Positions 1 to 12,551 are shown, counted from the stretch's first letter. The stretch: DNA of 64,000 bases from Tupaia tana (GCA_026018925.1 JAKSZU010000008.1:64007027-64071026); one strand, 5' to 3'. Notes: generated by a model from the letters alone, not told the origin. Translations and numbers: made by a program.

Positions 1-456
1 TGTCTGGAACATCTTGTGGCAAAGGGCAGGAGTAGACATGCCAGCCCCAAATGCATAATTGCTTATTCCCATTCCATTGGATGCTAAGTCATATGGCCGA
101 ACTCAACAACAGGCAGGGCAGGATGCTTCTCTGGCATGAGTTGAAGAGAAGTTTATATTTGGGAATAAACCACAACAGTTCTGTTTGAATTAGGTCACTT
201 TTTTTTCTATGCTCCCCCGCCCCGGGAGGGCTGAGAACATATTATAGCACTGACCACATGATAAGGAATAGAAAGGTAAGAGAAAAGCAGCTTTAATCAA
301 TTCAAAAGGAGAAAAAAAGGTGCATAAAATCCTAAAAAAATGTGCCATTGATATAAATAATTTTAACTTATTGAAATAATATTTAGTTCCAGGAATAGAT
401 TAATGTGAAGAGTCTTCTAACTGAAAAAAAGTAGCCATCTAAACATACTTCATACA
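1..456. other. Intergenic, nothing recognised
   Basis: AT-rich DNA with a short GC-rich patch near 213-232. I recognise no gene or repeat family. Confidence 0.4.
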
Positions 457-655
457 TACGCGATTTAATAAGAAAGAAAGAATTCCTCCAGTATAGACCA
501 GAATTGGGAGTTGAAATCCAGTGTGGTAAGATTGGGAGTTGATACTGTGGCAGACTTGACTATTTAGAGAACCAAGAAATCCATCCTTTGTGTTGAGGGG
601 TTTGGGAATTTAATATTCATAATAAGGCAGAAAGCAAGACCTCAGGTCCATCAAG
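457..655. repeat. Diverged direct repeat, copy 1
   Basis: This stretch resembles 2908-3112 in the same orientation. Shared blocks include gatttaataagaaagaaag, aaatccagtgt and tttgtgttgagggg. Similarity stops on both sides, so it is either an old interspersed repeat I cannot name or a local duplication. Confidence 0.6.
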
Positions 656-1289
656 AGAGACAACTAGAATTAGAACTCTTAATAAATGTATTCTAAAATG
701 CTGGCCCAGCCACCTCCACAGTGTAAGACTACAACGATTTCCATCTATCACTCTGGGGAACATTAAACTTGCTTTTCCTGATACTTTGGGTGGAAACAAA
801 GTGTTCAGTAAAAATAAAAACTCCAAGCTGGCACTGAGCAGGGGATTTTGTCTGAATTTACAATATACAAGTGGTGAATAAATCTCAAAACTGAGACATT
901 AACATAAAACTGATCCTACAGAAAACCTCTCTGGAAAGAAATTTTAAGAAGTAGAACCATTCAAAATTCATATGAGGAAAAATATTCCTTGCAAAAAAAG
1001 AAAACAAACAACAAAAAAACCAAACCCTCTTTTTCTCTCTCTTAGACACACATATACACATAAATATTACAAAACCATGCAACTATGTAATTCAATCTGA
1101 AGGTAGTCTGTAGACTTAGCAAAGAGAATAACTCTACTAAGAACTTGAGTTGATTAACAAACTGAAAGATATGATTAAAAAAAAAAACAAGAACAAAGCA
1201 AAACAAGTTATAATGATCTCTTAGTTGGCAACAGTAGCCTGAAAATACAGTGAAACTGATATCCTGTAGGAAAATGCTAACTGAAAAAT
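656..1289. other. Intergenic, nothing recognised
   Basis: AT-rich sequence with short A-runs. No coding or repeat signature was seen. Confidence 0.35.
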
Positions 1290-1305
1290 TGGTGTCTTGT
1301 TATTT

Positions 1306-1574
1306 ATTTATTTATTTTTTTTTGAGAGGTTTTCGCTATAGGGCACGTGAGCTTGCCAGACAGACAGAGAGAGACATAGAGACAGAAAGCGAGAAATCAT
1401 CCCCCAGGGGGGATGGTCACGCCGCAATCCCTTGTCCTCCATTCTCCTCTCGGGATCTTGGGCACTCACGCACATGCACCTGGCGTGAGTTTTAAGCCAC
1501 TGGGTTCAGGACGCGAACCACGGTCGACTATGTGGGAGTCCAGCGACATAGCCATTACGCTAACTGCTGGTTCC
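1306..1574 (-). mobile_element. tRNA-derived SINE, long type
   Basis: The T-rich tail is followed by the body in reverse: ttttcgctatagggcacgtg, a GA-rich block, a CCCCCAGGGGGG hairpin, and the reversed B box and head ending in gctaactgctggttcc. A 16-bp target-site duplication, tggtgtcttgttattt, lies at 1290-1305 and 1575-1590, so the insertion is complete and fairly young. Confidence 0.92.
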
Positions 1575-1590
1575 TGGTGTCTTGTTATTT

Positions 1591-2406
1591 TAAGTGGGGA
1601 AAAATGATAATGTATTACAAGTCACTCCCAAACTCCCAATCAATTTCCTAAAATGTAGCTAAGGCATTGTTAAGCATTTACACACAGTAAAAATAAAAAA
1701 TAAAATAAAATAAAATAAAAACAACAGCAAAAAAAAGCAAGTTCCCATATTAGCATGTAAACTGCTTAAAACATTGCTTCCTGATTGCAGAAAAGTTAAT
1801 GATTGTAATAACTGTTTTATATGCAGTATTACTGTGTTTTGCATGCTGCATTGTGATATAGCAAAAACAGAGAACAACAAACTATGTTATGAGATGCAGA
1901 TACAGTTTACACTAAAAACCAAAGCATTTTACTGTAATTAATTGTAACTTAACAAGAAAGGTTTAAACTTGAAGTTAGAAGAGAATGGAGGAGAGAGGGG
2001 AAGAAGACATTGAAGTGATTCTGTTTGCAGTCCTTTGCTAAAGTTGATGGTGCCTAAGGAAATGATTTTTAAAAAAATGTTTAGAAGAATAGTTATGAAT
2101 TCTCCACCACTTGGTTCTGCTCCTAACCAAGGTGGCTTTGAAAAACTCTCAAGAAAATTGACACAGTCCATGTTCTAGGATAAAAATCTCTTGTAAATTA
2201 GAGTTCTATTTATAAGCTCATTGTTTAAGCCAGTGAACATAAGGCTTCTAGTTCCAGCAACATTTAAGACACATATTTCCCTTTATTGACACTAAGCAGG
2301 ACTTTTCAAACATACAATTCTGACTTTTAACATTATACCAATTATAATGTTATAATCTGATCCTTTATGTGAGACTTTTCTTCCAATGCCATTTTGTTAA
2401 ACCATG
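1591..2406. other. Intergenic, AAAAT-rich tract only
   Basis: An (AAAAT)n-like low-complexity run lies at about 1688-1735. Nothing else was recognised. Confidence 0.35.
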
Positions 2407-2416
2407 TAATATTGAT

Positions 2417-2487
2417 TTCTTTAAGAATTATTTTATTTTAACTTTTTATTTATTATTATTATCATTATTATTTTCCAGTTTGATTAC

Positions 2488-2542
<55 letters not shown>

Positions 2543-2634
2543 GTGAGAAAGCAAGCCACCAGGTCTGAGACTTGAACCGTGGTCAGACATGTGGGAGTCC
2601 AGCGCCTTTAACCACCATGCCACTTGCCGGCCCC
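2417..2634 (-). mobile_element. tRNA-derived SINE, short type, with (GA)n
   Basis: The reversed head ends in caccatgccacttgccggcc. The body lacks the long central domain and runs from the B box region straight into a GA tract (about 2487-2536). Target-site duplication taatattgat lies at 2407-2416 and 2635-2644. The GA tract is an expansion of the SINE's own CT-rich tail. Confidence 0.88.
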
Positions 2635-2907
2635 TAATATTGATGTTTTTAAAGCATAAATATAAAATGTTCCTATATGAACATCAACCATTGAGCTATG
2701 CATATTTTATGAAAGTTTAACTATAAAAAACATGATGCATATACCAGGAAAATGTTGAACAGGGAGAAGTCTGTGGATACGTCTGTATGTTAAATTATAA
2801 ATCTGACAGACTTGAGTTCATCACTCGGTGAGTCTCCATAATTTGTAAATGATTTTTATTTAAAACTCTTCCCATTGCAAAAATTTTGAAATCCAAAATC
2901 ATTATCT

Positions 2908-3112
2908 ATATACATGATTTAATAAGAAAGAAAGAGAACTCCTCCCGGTGAGACTAGAATTGGAATTTCAAATCCAGTGTAGTAAGGTTGGAAAGTGATA
3001 CTGTGTCAGCCTTGGCTACTTAGAAAACCCAGATATCAGTTCTTTGTGTTGAGGGGCTTGGGAATTCAATGTTCACAAAGAGGCAGAAAACAACCTTAGA
3101 TTGATAAAGAGA
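2908..3112. repeat. Diverged direct repeat, copy 2
   Basis: Partner of the repeat at 457-655 in the same orientation, roughly four-fifths identical by eye, with small indels. The family is unknown. Confidence 0.6.
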
Positions 3113-3540
3113 GACAATAAATAACCCATAAAGGAAAAACAAAATAAGAAAAAAAAAAAGACCATGATTGTTTTGGATATCCTCCTTAAAACTTATGCTA
3201 TAACTTAATATCCAGTGGTAAAATTGGGGATCAGGGGCTCATGGGAGGTACTTGGCATGTGGAGAATCCCTCGTGAATAGATAGACGCTATGTCCTGGGA
3301 GGGAGTGGGTCACATAGATTAGTTTCTATGAGTGCAAGTTGATATAAATTGATTTTGCTGCTTGTAAGTTTATTTTTCTTTGCATACCATGGTTTTCCTT
3401 TCTGCTTTTCCCAGCCATATTGTGCCCAGATTAGATCCCAGATTAGACTGAATTCTCTCTCAGGAAGGAAATAAATAAAATTTAAAAGGGAAAGCAAAAT
3501 TAAAAAAAAAAGCACATATATAACCTCATACATGTTAGAA

Positions 3541-3620
3541 TGGCACCCCATTGGGGGATACTTTCTCTCTTTGTCTTTTACTGGTTAGCATATGCACCCT
3601 CTGGCAATAAAAAGTTGATG
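3541..3620 (+). mobile_element. SINE 3' fragment, plus
   Basis: Only the body end is present: ccccattgggggatactttc, a CT-rich block, then gcaccctctggcaataaaaa, which is the 3' end seen in older plus-strand SINEs here. The head is missing, so this is a truncated old copy. Confidence 0.55.
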
Positions 3621-4790
3621 TACAATATCAAACAGGTAGCTGTATGTTCTAAACAAAGACCAGCTCACCTTACTATTCTTTATGTCCCCATAATAACTTA
3701 TAAATATTTAATGATGACCGTTACTCATTAACACATTGACATTTCCTGTACTGAGTGATTCTAACTGTGTAAGTTGTGGATGCTGTTGTACAAATAACAA
3801 GAGTTATTTAGTAGCATTTATGTGAATATAATTATGTGAAATAAACGGCTCTCTGGTTAGAATAGTCTTAAAATACTTTTCACTTTTGATTTGTTACTCT
3901 TTACGACTATACACATGCTACATTTATAGCTTCTCTAGAAGCTTTCATTTCAATTTATAATTTTAGGTTTTCAGAACATGGGATGATCAGTAACACTTTC
4001 ATCACTGTGCTTTTCATGTTTCCCCTGGGAACCACTGAAGGAGATCGGAGATGTTTGTTTAGCGAGAAATCCTGAATAACCTGCGATAAGCCACCTTCCT
4101 TCACAGTGAATCTCTTACCTGAGTTCTCCATCCACGTTGTTAGCCTAACATCATTATCATTCTCGGTCTTAGATTTCTGAATAGTTTTTTATTGGTGCCA
4201 AGTTCCTTCATTACTATGCTTAACCATCGTTTTTATGAGTATTATTTCATTTCCCTAGCTTCCAAGGGCAGCATTGAATTCTGAATTCGTTTAACTAAAT
4301 TACAGGCTAAGTCTCTGTAATACTGCTATCAAAAGATTTCTGAAATGAACAAAATAAAGGGGATTATATACCCAGCTTGAGAAGAGCCAATGTTTACTAA
4401 CTAGTTTATGTATGCAGTGAAATGCTGCATATGTAAATGGAAGTGACTGTGAGAACCACAAAGGGCTGAGCTCAAAATGTTTCTCATTGTTTATGTCACG
4501 TTAATTTTAAGGCTTTATTGCTTTAGATGCTTGGCTGATGACCTTGGCATTGAATAGCCCAACTTAAAAAAAAAAAAGACAGATGTTTGAGTGATACCGA
4601 AAATTCTACAAACCAAGGGCAATACTTGCCAGTTAGCCCACTACCGGGCACCAGTTTTGGCTGTTAGGACACTGCGAGTCTCAAGGGAGAAGACAAGGAG
4701 GAGACGGAAGATAATAGATAATATAGAGTGGAAAATCAGGTTGAAAAAATGAAGATGAGATGCCACAATTCCAGGCTTTAATTGTTCATT
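3621..4790. other. Intergenic, nothing recognised
   Basis: No coding frame or repeat family was recognised. Confidence 0.35.
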
Positions 4791-4799
4791 TGTTCACTT

Positions 4800-5040
4800 A
4801 TTTATATTTTTATTGCCAGAGGGTGCAAGAACTTGTGAGAGAGAGAGAGAAAGTGAGAGAAAAAGCACCTCCACTGGGGGTGTGGTCATGCCACAGTTCC
4901 CTTTACTCCTACCCTAATTTCTGTCAGAATTTAGGGCATGCAGGCATGGGCCCATTATGTTTTTCAAGCCACTTGGCTTACTGTGCTTGAACATGTGAAA
5001 TCCAGGGCACTCTGAACTGCTGTGCTAAGGAGCTGGTCTT
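4800..5040 (-). mobile_element. Old tRNA-derived SINE
   Basis: Reverse-oriented copy with a GA-rich block at about 4838-4865, cacctccactgggggtgtgg, and a head remnant near 5020-5038 (gctgtgctaaggagctggtc). It is diverged, and no clear target-site duplication was found. Confidence 0.7.
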
Positions 5041-5489
5041 ATTTATTTGTTTTAAACACTGTCCAAACTAAACATCTTTACAAGGCTTATCTTGCCACCC
5101 AACTCTTAAAATCTGTGATTCTTGTTAGAAAGAAAAAAAAAAAGTACTGTGTTATAAGTCCTAAAGGCCTGCTCTGGGATACCTCTTTATAATAACTGAC
5201 CACACAGAGAGGAAAGAACTTCCTTATTGGTAAGAGAAGGAGAAACACACCACAGGTTAGCTGTCCAGAGGATAGCAGCATCAGTAAAGGCCACAGATAA
5301 CCAGGTCAACAGATGACAAAAACAGCTGGGATTAATGTGCAGGTGCAGAGATCTCTCCCTTGACTTTAGTACTACAAGAGTCTCTTTTCCATCCTCCTAG
5401 CCCCTACAGAAACTGAAGATAATGGGAAAATATTAGACTTACTTCTAATCAAACACAAAGGGGCTCAGAGGATTAAGAACTTAGGTAGT

Positions 5490-5686
5490 AGGGCAACTAG
5501 GTAGTGTGGTGGTTAAGGTGCTGGACTCTCACATGGATGGCTACAGTTTGAGTTCTAGACCTGGCACCTTCCTTTCTCACTTTCTTTCTCTCTTGCTCTC
5601 TGGTGAGTACACATGCCCTATAGCAAATTAAAAAAAAATTGTAATAAATAAAATGAAATAAATAATTCTTAAAAAAAAAAAAGGCA
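5490..5686 (+). mobile_element. tRNA-derived SINE, short type
   Basis: Head with taggtagtgtggtggttaag, a B box-like agtttgagttc, a CT-rich block, gcaaatt and a long A-rich tail to about 5686. Confidence 0.8.
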
Positions 5687-5710
5687 AAGAATAGAATTGA
5701 GGTATTAGGG

Positions 5711-5956
5711 AATGGCAGGCGGCACAGTGGTTAAGATGGCTAGATTTCCACAAGGCCAAATGCAAGTCCTGGACCCCACAACTTGAAAATCACAAAGGGT
5801 GACTGTGTACATGAGCCTAAAATCCCAAGAATGGAGGAGAAGGGATTTCAGTTTGGCTTTCCCCTTCCTGGGGGATATCTCTCTCTCTGTCTCTTTCTGT
5901 CAAGCACATGTGCACCCTGTGCCCTATGGTAAAAATCTAAAAAAAAAAAAAAAATA
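5711..5956 (+). mobile_element. Old tRNA-derived SINE
   Basis: Head aatggcaggcggcacagtgg, body with aatggaggagaagggatt, CT-rich block, ccctatggtaaaaatc, poly(A). It lies close behind the previous SINE in the same orientation. Confidence 0.78.
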
Positions 5957-6570
5957 GAAGACTATGGTACTATAAATATGACAGAATAGAACTCATTACT
6001 GGGTGAAGTTCCTTAATGTGTGATTTTTGTTTAAAATATAATTAATGCTATAATATTAACAAATTCATGTGTACCATTATCTAGCTAATGGGTATTTATT
6101 AAATATATTAAATTTATTACAAAGGTAGTTAGTATTTTACTGCAAATAAAAGAACAGTAGCTCCAGAAAATTCTGTTGTAAATGACATGATAAAGGGGGC
6201 ATAGAACCAATTTTGGAATATGAACTTAGTGAAGATTCTTCACTGAAGATTTTTATTAAGAGTACTGTTAGAAGTAGTTGATGACATATGACTAATTAAA
6301 ACGAGAGAAGAGTAAAATCACTAATCAACAGAATAAATATACATATGACAATCACCATCAGGAAATATTTATTGAGATCAGTGTTAATGAATCAGTTGCA
6401 TGTATGACTGGTGATAACATGTTTATTGATATTTATGATTCTTCAGTTAAATGTTATGTGAAAGGACCCTGTGTGAATTTGGAAAACAAAAGTCCCAAAT
6501 CTTAATTTCACATCCACAATTTCAATATCATGTTACTAACTTGTCTTATGTGATAAACTGTATAACCTTT

Positions 6571-6838
6571 TTTTTTTTTTTTTTTGGAGAGGTTTTCGCT
6601 ATAGGGCGCGTGCACTCTCCAGACAGACAGAGAGAGACAGAGAGACAGAAAGCGAGAAATTACCCCCCAAAGGGGATGGTCACGCCGCAATCCCTTCTCC
6701 TCCATTCTCCTCTCAGGATCTTGGGCACGTATGCACACGTGCCCGGCGTGAGTTTTAAGCCTCCGGGTCTGGGACGCGAACCGCGGTCGACTACGTGGGA
6801 GTCCAGCGACATAGCCATTACGCTAACTGCTGGTTCCC
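6571..6838 (-). mobile_element. tRNA-derived SINE, long type
   Basis: Complete reversed copy with a poly(T) tail and a CpG-rich body. A perfect 16-bp target-site duplication, aaactgtataaccttt, lies at 6555-6570 and 6839-6854. Confidence 0.93.
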
Positions 6839-6854
6839 AAACTGTATAACCTTT

Positions 6855-7698
6855 AAATTAGCTTGAGTAAAGATCTTTGAAGTCCTTGTATTGAATTATT
6901 ACTTTTAATTAATTAATTAAATTCTTTACACTTATAACTGTTTCTCTTAATAGCATACAAAATAAATCTTCCTAGCTTGAATACATTGTATATTAGTCCA
7001 GTCAATGATCATCAACAAACAATTCAATAATTCTAATGTTTAACACAAAACTGACTTGATTTGGCAAAGGGGAATCAATCACCTTAATAAACTTTTAAAA
7101 CTTGTAGTAGGAAGAGTTGTTGGAAAATTGGGAAAAGCAGAGCCGAGTCACTAATGAGGTAGACCATTTAGAAATGAAGGCGACTGTGGGAAGAAAATAA
7201 AAGCAGTACACATGAGGGAGTAAATGCAAGACAGAAATACTGTGATGCTGAAAATTGGGAAATGTAGCGTCAAGTGTTTTATTTTTTTATGGGAGGCAAG
7301 GGGATAAAAGAAAATAGCTTTTGACATTTTGTTTGAAGTAATAATTTTAATATTGTTAGCAAATTACATTTTAAATACTTAACCTTTTAAAGGTAACTAT
7401 AGACTAGTATTTTATGAAATATCTTCATCTATGGATTGGATTTAATTTTTGCCTCTTTAGCAAAACAATTATTCCAGCATATCAACCACTGGGAATATTA
7501 TTTCCCTCTCCAGTTTTCATGTGCGAATTTCATTATAGCATGATATGGTTACCATCTGGTGTTTCTTATATAACATTAACTTAGGCTTTTCAGCTTTGAA
7601 ATAATAATACATCACAGCAAATGGAAACCTTCCTGGGAGTATCATTTTGTGTAAGTAACACATCTATAAAACATATAATGTAGTTTTAAGTTTGTGCT

Positions 7699-7748
<50 letters not shown>

Positions 7749-8085
7749 AATAGGAAGATGACATATTCATATGAATTCAAAACTCTATTGATATTTAAGT
7801 TTATTATGCAACTTAACATGTGCTTCAGATTAGCTTTTTTGCTTAATATTGTGTTACCATTTTAGTTGCCTCAAACCTTGAAAGCCCTATGCTCTATTTT
7901 TGATAAATGAATAAAAAATGTGTCAGATTTTGTAGTTTCTTTAAGCATCTCAGCTGCATAATTATTTCAGAAAAATGTACAGTTTGTTTTCTGAAGTAAT
8001 AAGCATGGGCTTGCCTTTCTTCTCTTCTTCCTTCCCTTTTTCTTTCCTTTCTTTCTTCCATTTGTCTATAAAAGTTCTCTGCATA
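6855..8085. other. Intergenic with (AT)n
   Basis: Very AT-rich. It contains a pure (AT)n microsatellite at about 7704-7745 and a CTTT-rich run at about 8020-8058. Nothing else was recognised. Confidence 0.4.
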
Positions 8086-8332
8086 AGAGCCAGCAGGTGG
8101 TGTGGTGGTTGAGGTGCTGGACTCTCATATGGTCGACTGCAGTTCGAGTCCTAGACATGGAGGCTTGAAACTGATGCCAGAATTACGCACTCATGTCTCT
8201 GAAATCCTGAGAAGAGAATGGAGGAGAAGGGATTGCAGTGTGCCCATTATCTCCCAGGGGTGAGAGACACCCAGGTCTTTGTCTCTCCAGTGAGCACATG
8301 TGCTCTAAAGCAAAATATCTATTAAAAAAATT
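8086..8332 (+). mobile_element. Old tRNA-derived SINE
   Basis: Head agagccagcaggtggtgtgg with a B box-like gttcgagtcc, body gaatggaggagaagggattg, CT-rich block and gctctaaagcaaaat tail. Confidence 0.8.
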
Positions 8333-8393
8333 CTCTATGTGTTTTTTTCTCTATTCTTGGTAATGTATTTTCACTTTAAAATTTAAAATTCTG

Positions 8394-8650
8394 GGGACCA
8401 GCAGATAGCATAATGGTTATGTTGCTGGCCTCTCACGTAGCTGACCATGGTTTAAGACCTGGACCTAGTGACTTAAAACTCACTCCAGGCGCATGTGCAT
8501 GTGTGCTTGTGCAAGATCCTGAAAGGAGAATGGAAAATGATTGTGGTGGTATAGTCATCACTCTGGGGGGGGGGGGGTGCGTGTGATTTTTTGCTTTCTG
8601 TTTCTTTATCTCTCTCTGTCTTTCAATCTTGAAAAATATTTCTCTTAAAA
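8394..8650 (+). mobile_element. tRNA-derived SINE, long type
   Basis: Head ggggaccagcagatagcata, a G-run at about 8564-8577 where the body hairpin lies, then a CT-rich block. Flanking near-repeats aatttaaaattctgg and aatttaaattctgg at both ends read as the target-site duplication. Confidence 0.83.
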
Positions 8651-8901
8651 AATTTAAATTCTGGACATGTTTCAATTATAAGTATAATTTTACTGATCTA
8701 CTAGGGAGAATGTACATACAAAGCAATTCATTTCTATTTTAATTCCTTAATGCAGCTTGAGGTCTAGTGGCAAGCATGATGCTGGTCCCTGGAGACAATA
8801 GGTATTAAACTGTACTCAATCTGCTTCATTAGTTTTATATACTCATTTACTATTGCTGCTCTATGTATGTAATCAATTTTCATTTTTAATACATATGTTC
8901 T

Positions 8902-9163
8902 AGGGCTGGCCCATGGCCTAGTGGTTGAGCGAGAAGGATTGCACATGACTGACTATGGTTTGCATTCTGGCCCCAGTGGTTTGAAAAATATGCTGGGTGC
9001 ATGTGTTTGTTCCAAACCCTAGCAGGATGGAAGATGGAGAAGGGATTATAGTGCGACCACACCCCAGGGGGTTGCTTTCTCTCTCTCCCTCCTTCTCTCA
9101 CTATCTCTCTGTTTCTTACTCAGACAAGTGCACACACCTTCTGGCAATAACAACAGCAAAAAA
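8902..9163 (+). mobile_element. Old tRNA-derived SINE
   Basis: Head agggctggcccatggcctag, body gagaagggattatagtg, CT-rich block and ccttctggcaataacaac with an A-rich tail. Confidence 0.78.
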
Positions 9164-9379
9164 AATGCTCTGAACCTCTATAAATTATTTGCATTGCATG
9201 GTTCGTGTAAGACTGACTCACACTGACATCAACAAACTTTCACTATTTGGTAGGCACTCAAAGACATAACTTGTATCCTTTAATGGTTATATTTAGCAGA
9301 TATATACATAAGTAATTAAATGTATGTAGCATCTGGTTTCTCCTATGGACAGTCTCCAATAAACTATGCCTTGCACTAT

Positions 9380-9815
9380 TCATACTCTTCTATAGTTTTC
9401 TCCCTCTGTATTAGGACTGGTCTTGGGACTTGAAACAAATGGAACATGGCAGAAGGGATGGTGTACAAAGTACAAGGCTAGGTCAGAAGAAGTTTTGCAA
9501 CTCTGCTTCAGGCTCTTGAAACCCTCATGTACTAGGAAGTCAGGCCACCCTGAGACTACCATTCTTTGAAGAGGCCTCAGCCAGCTACCTAGTGAGGCTG
9601 TGCAAAGAGAGAAAAGGCCCATCAGACTCCAGTTATTACAGCCATTCTGGCCCTGTATGTGACTAAAGAAAAGCTGCATAATGTCTCCAGTTGAAATCAG
9701 CCTCTGACTCAGCTACACAAGGGAGTCCATGCTAGGACTGCCCCACGAAGGCGCTATGCTCTGGGGGTGGTTTCTTGTGGTGCAGCAATATATGATGCAA
9801 CAGTATTGCACATAT
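9380..9815 (+). mobile_element. MLT1-like solo LTR fossil (ERVL-MaLR)
   Basis: The sequence follows the general course of mammalian MLT1 LTRs and ends with a stretch resembling their 3' boundary (tggtgcagcaatatatgatg). No internal region is recognisable. It would be an ancient, broken fossil predating the placental radiation. The assignment is from memory and the borders are approximate. Confidence 0.5.
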
Positions 9816-10149
9816 TGTGACGAGTGTAGAATGGACGTTTCCATCTAAGGTAGGGGAGGAAGTGGCGGTGGAAAGGGACTAGAAGGAAGACAGGTGGTGT
9901 AGAGACAGTTTGGAAAAACAAGTAGTAAAACAAAGCATGATACTTTTTCCATACAAGGAATCCTTTTGAACTGCAAAGTAGTTTTGTAAAAGGCAGAATG
10001 CTGTACTCCTAAACCTTTTTAGGGAGCTTGAATGTAGACGTTCATTATTTACTTATTTGAGAAACTTTTGCTGAATTGATATAGTTTTAATGCTCTGGAC
10101 TAGATATGTGACCAAAAACAGAAAAATGAGCAAAGAGGTGCCATTTACT

Positions 10150-10420
10150 TTTTTTTTTTTTTTTTTTTTGAGAGGTTTTCACTATAGGGCGCGTGCGCTC
10201 GCCAGACAGACAGAGAGAGACAGAGAGACAGAAAGCGAGAAATCACCCCCCAGGGGGGATGGTCACGCCGCAATCCCTTCTCCTCCATTCTCCTCTCGGG
10301 ATCTTGGGCACGCACGCACACGCGCCCGGCGTGAGTTTTAAGCCACCGGGTCCGGGACACGAACCGCGGTTGACTACGTGGGAGTCCAGCGACATAGCCA
10401 TTATGCTAACTGCTGGTTCC
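10150..10420 (-). mobile_element. tRNA-derived SINE, long type
   Basis: Complete reversed copy with poly(T), CpG-rich body, CCCCCCAGGGGGG hairpin and head ending in gctaactgctggttcc. Many CpGs are retained, so it is young. The target-site duplication is only weakly visible (tactttt on both sides). Confidence 0.9.
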
Positions 10421-10429
10421 CTACTTTTC

Positions 10430-11049
10430 AATGAGAAAGGAGGCAAAAGGAAAAAGAGCAATGAGATGGCAGCTGAGGTAAAGGGGCACATGAAGCAGAG
10501 ATGTTTTTAAAGAGCAGGAAAATAGGACAGGTTTCTGAGGATTCTATAAAGGGAGTTAGTTAAAGGAGTAAGTCTGAAAAATAACAATCAGAAGTATGCA
10601 TGGACAGAGCAGCAGCATTTTTCCTCTGAAGTAGGCAGAAAACAGGAGGCAAAGATAGGCCAGAGAGAATTTAGGATTTAGTGGAAGACAAATTTATATC
10701 AAATGGCATACATAGTCTCCACTGAACAAGGGATGAACTAATTTGTTAAAAGCATGACAGGGAAAGAAGATGGCTTGAGTGAAAGGAAAATGGTAACTAT
10801 TATGGTTTATGTGCTACGAAATGGGATAAAGAACCAGTTAGTAATGAGCAAAAGGCGTGCAGGGGCACTGAAAGCCCAGCTGAGGCAGGAAATCATAAAT
10901 TGGCATTGCAGCTATTCACCATGGTAATACCATGGAGTTTCCAGGAGAAGAAAGAAAGGAAATGGACAGCTGAATTTGAGTTTGAAGGAGAAAGCTGGGG
11001 TATACTTTCTACACTTACCTGAAGAAGTCAGAACGAGTGTGAAAAACTG
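10430..11049. other. Possible ancient repeat, unassigned
   Basis: A purine-rich stretch with phrases such as gacagagcagcagc and ggccagagagaatttagg, reminiscent of very old mammalian interspersed repeats. No family could be fixed and no coding signal is present. Confidence 0.25.
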
Positions 11050-11235
11050 TTGAATAACTTAAGTCTCAGACTTGAGTTCTGATTCTTAAATTCCTGAAAG
11101 GCTTTGGGAAAAATCATCTAACTACTTAGCATTTTCTCTCACACGTAAAGTAGGGGTAGTTACCTACCAGATTTGTTATGACGCTAAAATAAGCCAATTG
11201 AAGTTAAGTGGTGTATAAAAGTGTAAGGTATAATT
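11050..11235 (+). mobile_element. MIR-like SINE
   Basis: Order of landmarks matches MIR: cagacttgagttctgattc, tttgggaaaaatcatctaac, an AAAGTAGGGGTAG block, ctaccagatttgttatgacg and aaaataagccaatt. It is strongly diverged. Confidence 0.6.
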
Positions 11236-12250
11236 TTACTACAAGGTTTCATTTGTTAGCTTTGACAGTAGGTAAAAATTCATTTCATGGATGACTTCAG
11301 TTACATCTTGTCTGTTGCTGTTTGTTAATCTTTCTCTCTCTCTCTTTTAATCTAATTCAGTAGAAAACTTTTTCCACAAATGGTTTTATTCCTCAGAGCT
11401 ACCTACTTCTCTCTTTATGAATCTGTTTTGTTTTCATATCCTAGAAGATCATCATGAATGTTTCATGCCTATTTTTTTTTTTTTTTTTTGCAGCTTACAT
11501 TTCAGTTTGTTATGATTTCTTTTCTATGGAAATCCTATTTCTACTCTGCGGTTATCTTTTCTCTTAATCGCTTAATAAAATTAGCATAATATGGATACCT
11601 TAAGTCTTAATCTGTTTGTTTCAAGGATAAAAGATATTTGGGAAATGTATTAATTATCTAATTTCTTATATTTTCTTAATTCAGCATTTTACCACATTTC
11701 TTTAATCACAGAATTTCTTAATTTACAATTTTCTTAATTCATCTAATTATACAAGACATCTGTGTCCTTAATTTTAAAACAGTCTTTTAAGCAAGACAGG
11801 ACTATGCTTTAACTTCTTTTCGCAAGCTCTCCATAAAATACTGAGATGGATGTTGAATGTTAAAGCTATTTTTCTTATTTAAATACCTCTTTAGTATTTA
11901 CTGTTCTTTTGTTTTCCATGTTTCCTGAAGAAACAAGTCAGCACTTATAATTTTCAAATGAAAATAGCAGATGGACTGTGTAGGTGAGCTGTATATTGAA
12001 GGACAAAATGCCTTCTTTGATTGGAGTGACAATTTTCAGTTCATTCAAGGAAAGAATGCTGCATGAAGAAAGACACTTTGCAGATAGTTCTGATAATAGG
12101 ATAGAAGGATTATAAGGAAAATTCTGATACACACAGAGGCAACAATGAAATGGTTCTGAAAGTACTAAAAAAGAAAAGCATTACATTGTTTGTTATGTAT
12201 TAATCTGATCAAATCCACACATACAGTTGTATTGAGCTTTTTGTGGGAAT
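11236..12250. other. Intergenic, nothing recognised
   Basis: AT-rich, with a T-run at about 11472-11490. No gene or repeat family was recognised. Confidence 0.35.
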
Positions 12251-12260
12251 CAACGAGACT

Positions 12261-12496
12261 CTTTTTTATTTTTTTTAGGTTTTTGCCCTGTGTGGCCACT
12301 GGAGTGATATACATAGAAAGAGGGAAAGTGAGAAATCCACCCTTCCCCCTGGGGGGAATGACCATACTTCAATCCTATCTCTTCCATTCTCTTGAGATTT
12401 GGGGCATGTATTCATGTGCTTTTAAGCTGCTAGGTTTGAGACTCAAACCATGGAGTTTGTGGTGCCTTAAACAACATACCACCTGCTGGCCTCCAA
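12261..12496 (-). mobile_element. Old tRNA-derived SINE
   Basis: Reversed body with ccttccccctggggggaatg, tctcttccattctc and a head remnant ending in accacctgctggcctcc. Confidence 0.75.
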
Positions 12497-12504
12497 GATT
12501 CTAC

Positions 12505-12505
<1 letters not shown>

Positions 12506-12535
<30 letters not shown>
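12506..12535. repeat. Poly(A) tract between two SINEs
   Basis: About 29 consecutive A residues lie between two minus-strand SINEs, on the wrong side to be the tail of either. It may be the tail of a severely truncated plus-strand insertion. Confidence 0.6.
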
Positions 12536-12537
<2 letters not shown>

Positions 12538-12551
12538 CCCAGAAGGCTAAT

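Noticed and set aside
6451-6849. 132-residue plus-strand frame with MVTPQSLLLHSPLRILG
   Set aside because: The same peptide recurs in many places because it is the translated reverse of the long SINE (also at 1413, 10193, 20147, 41317, 42026). It is a repeat, not a protein family.
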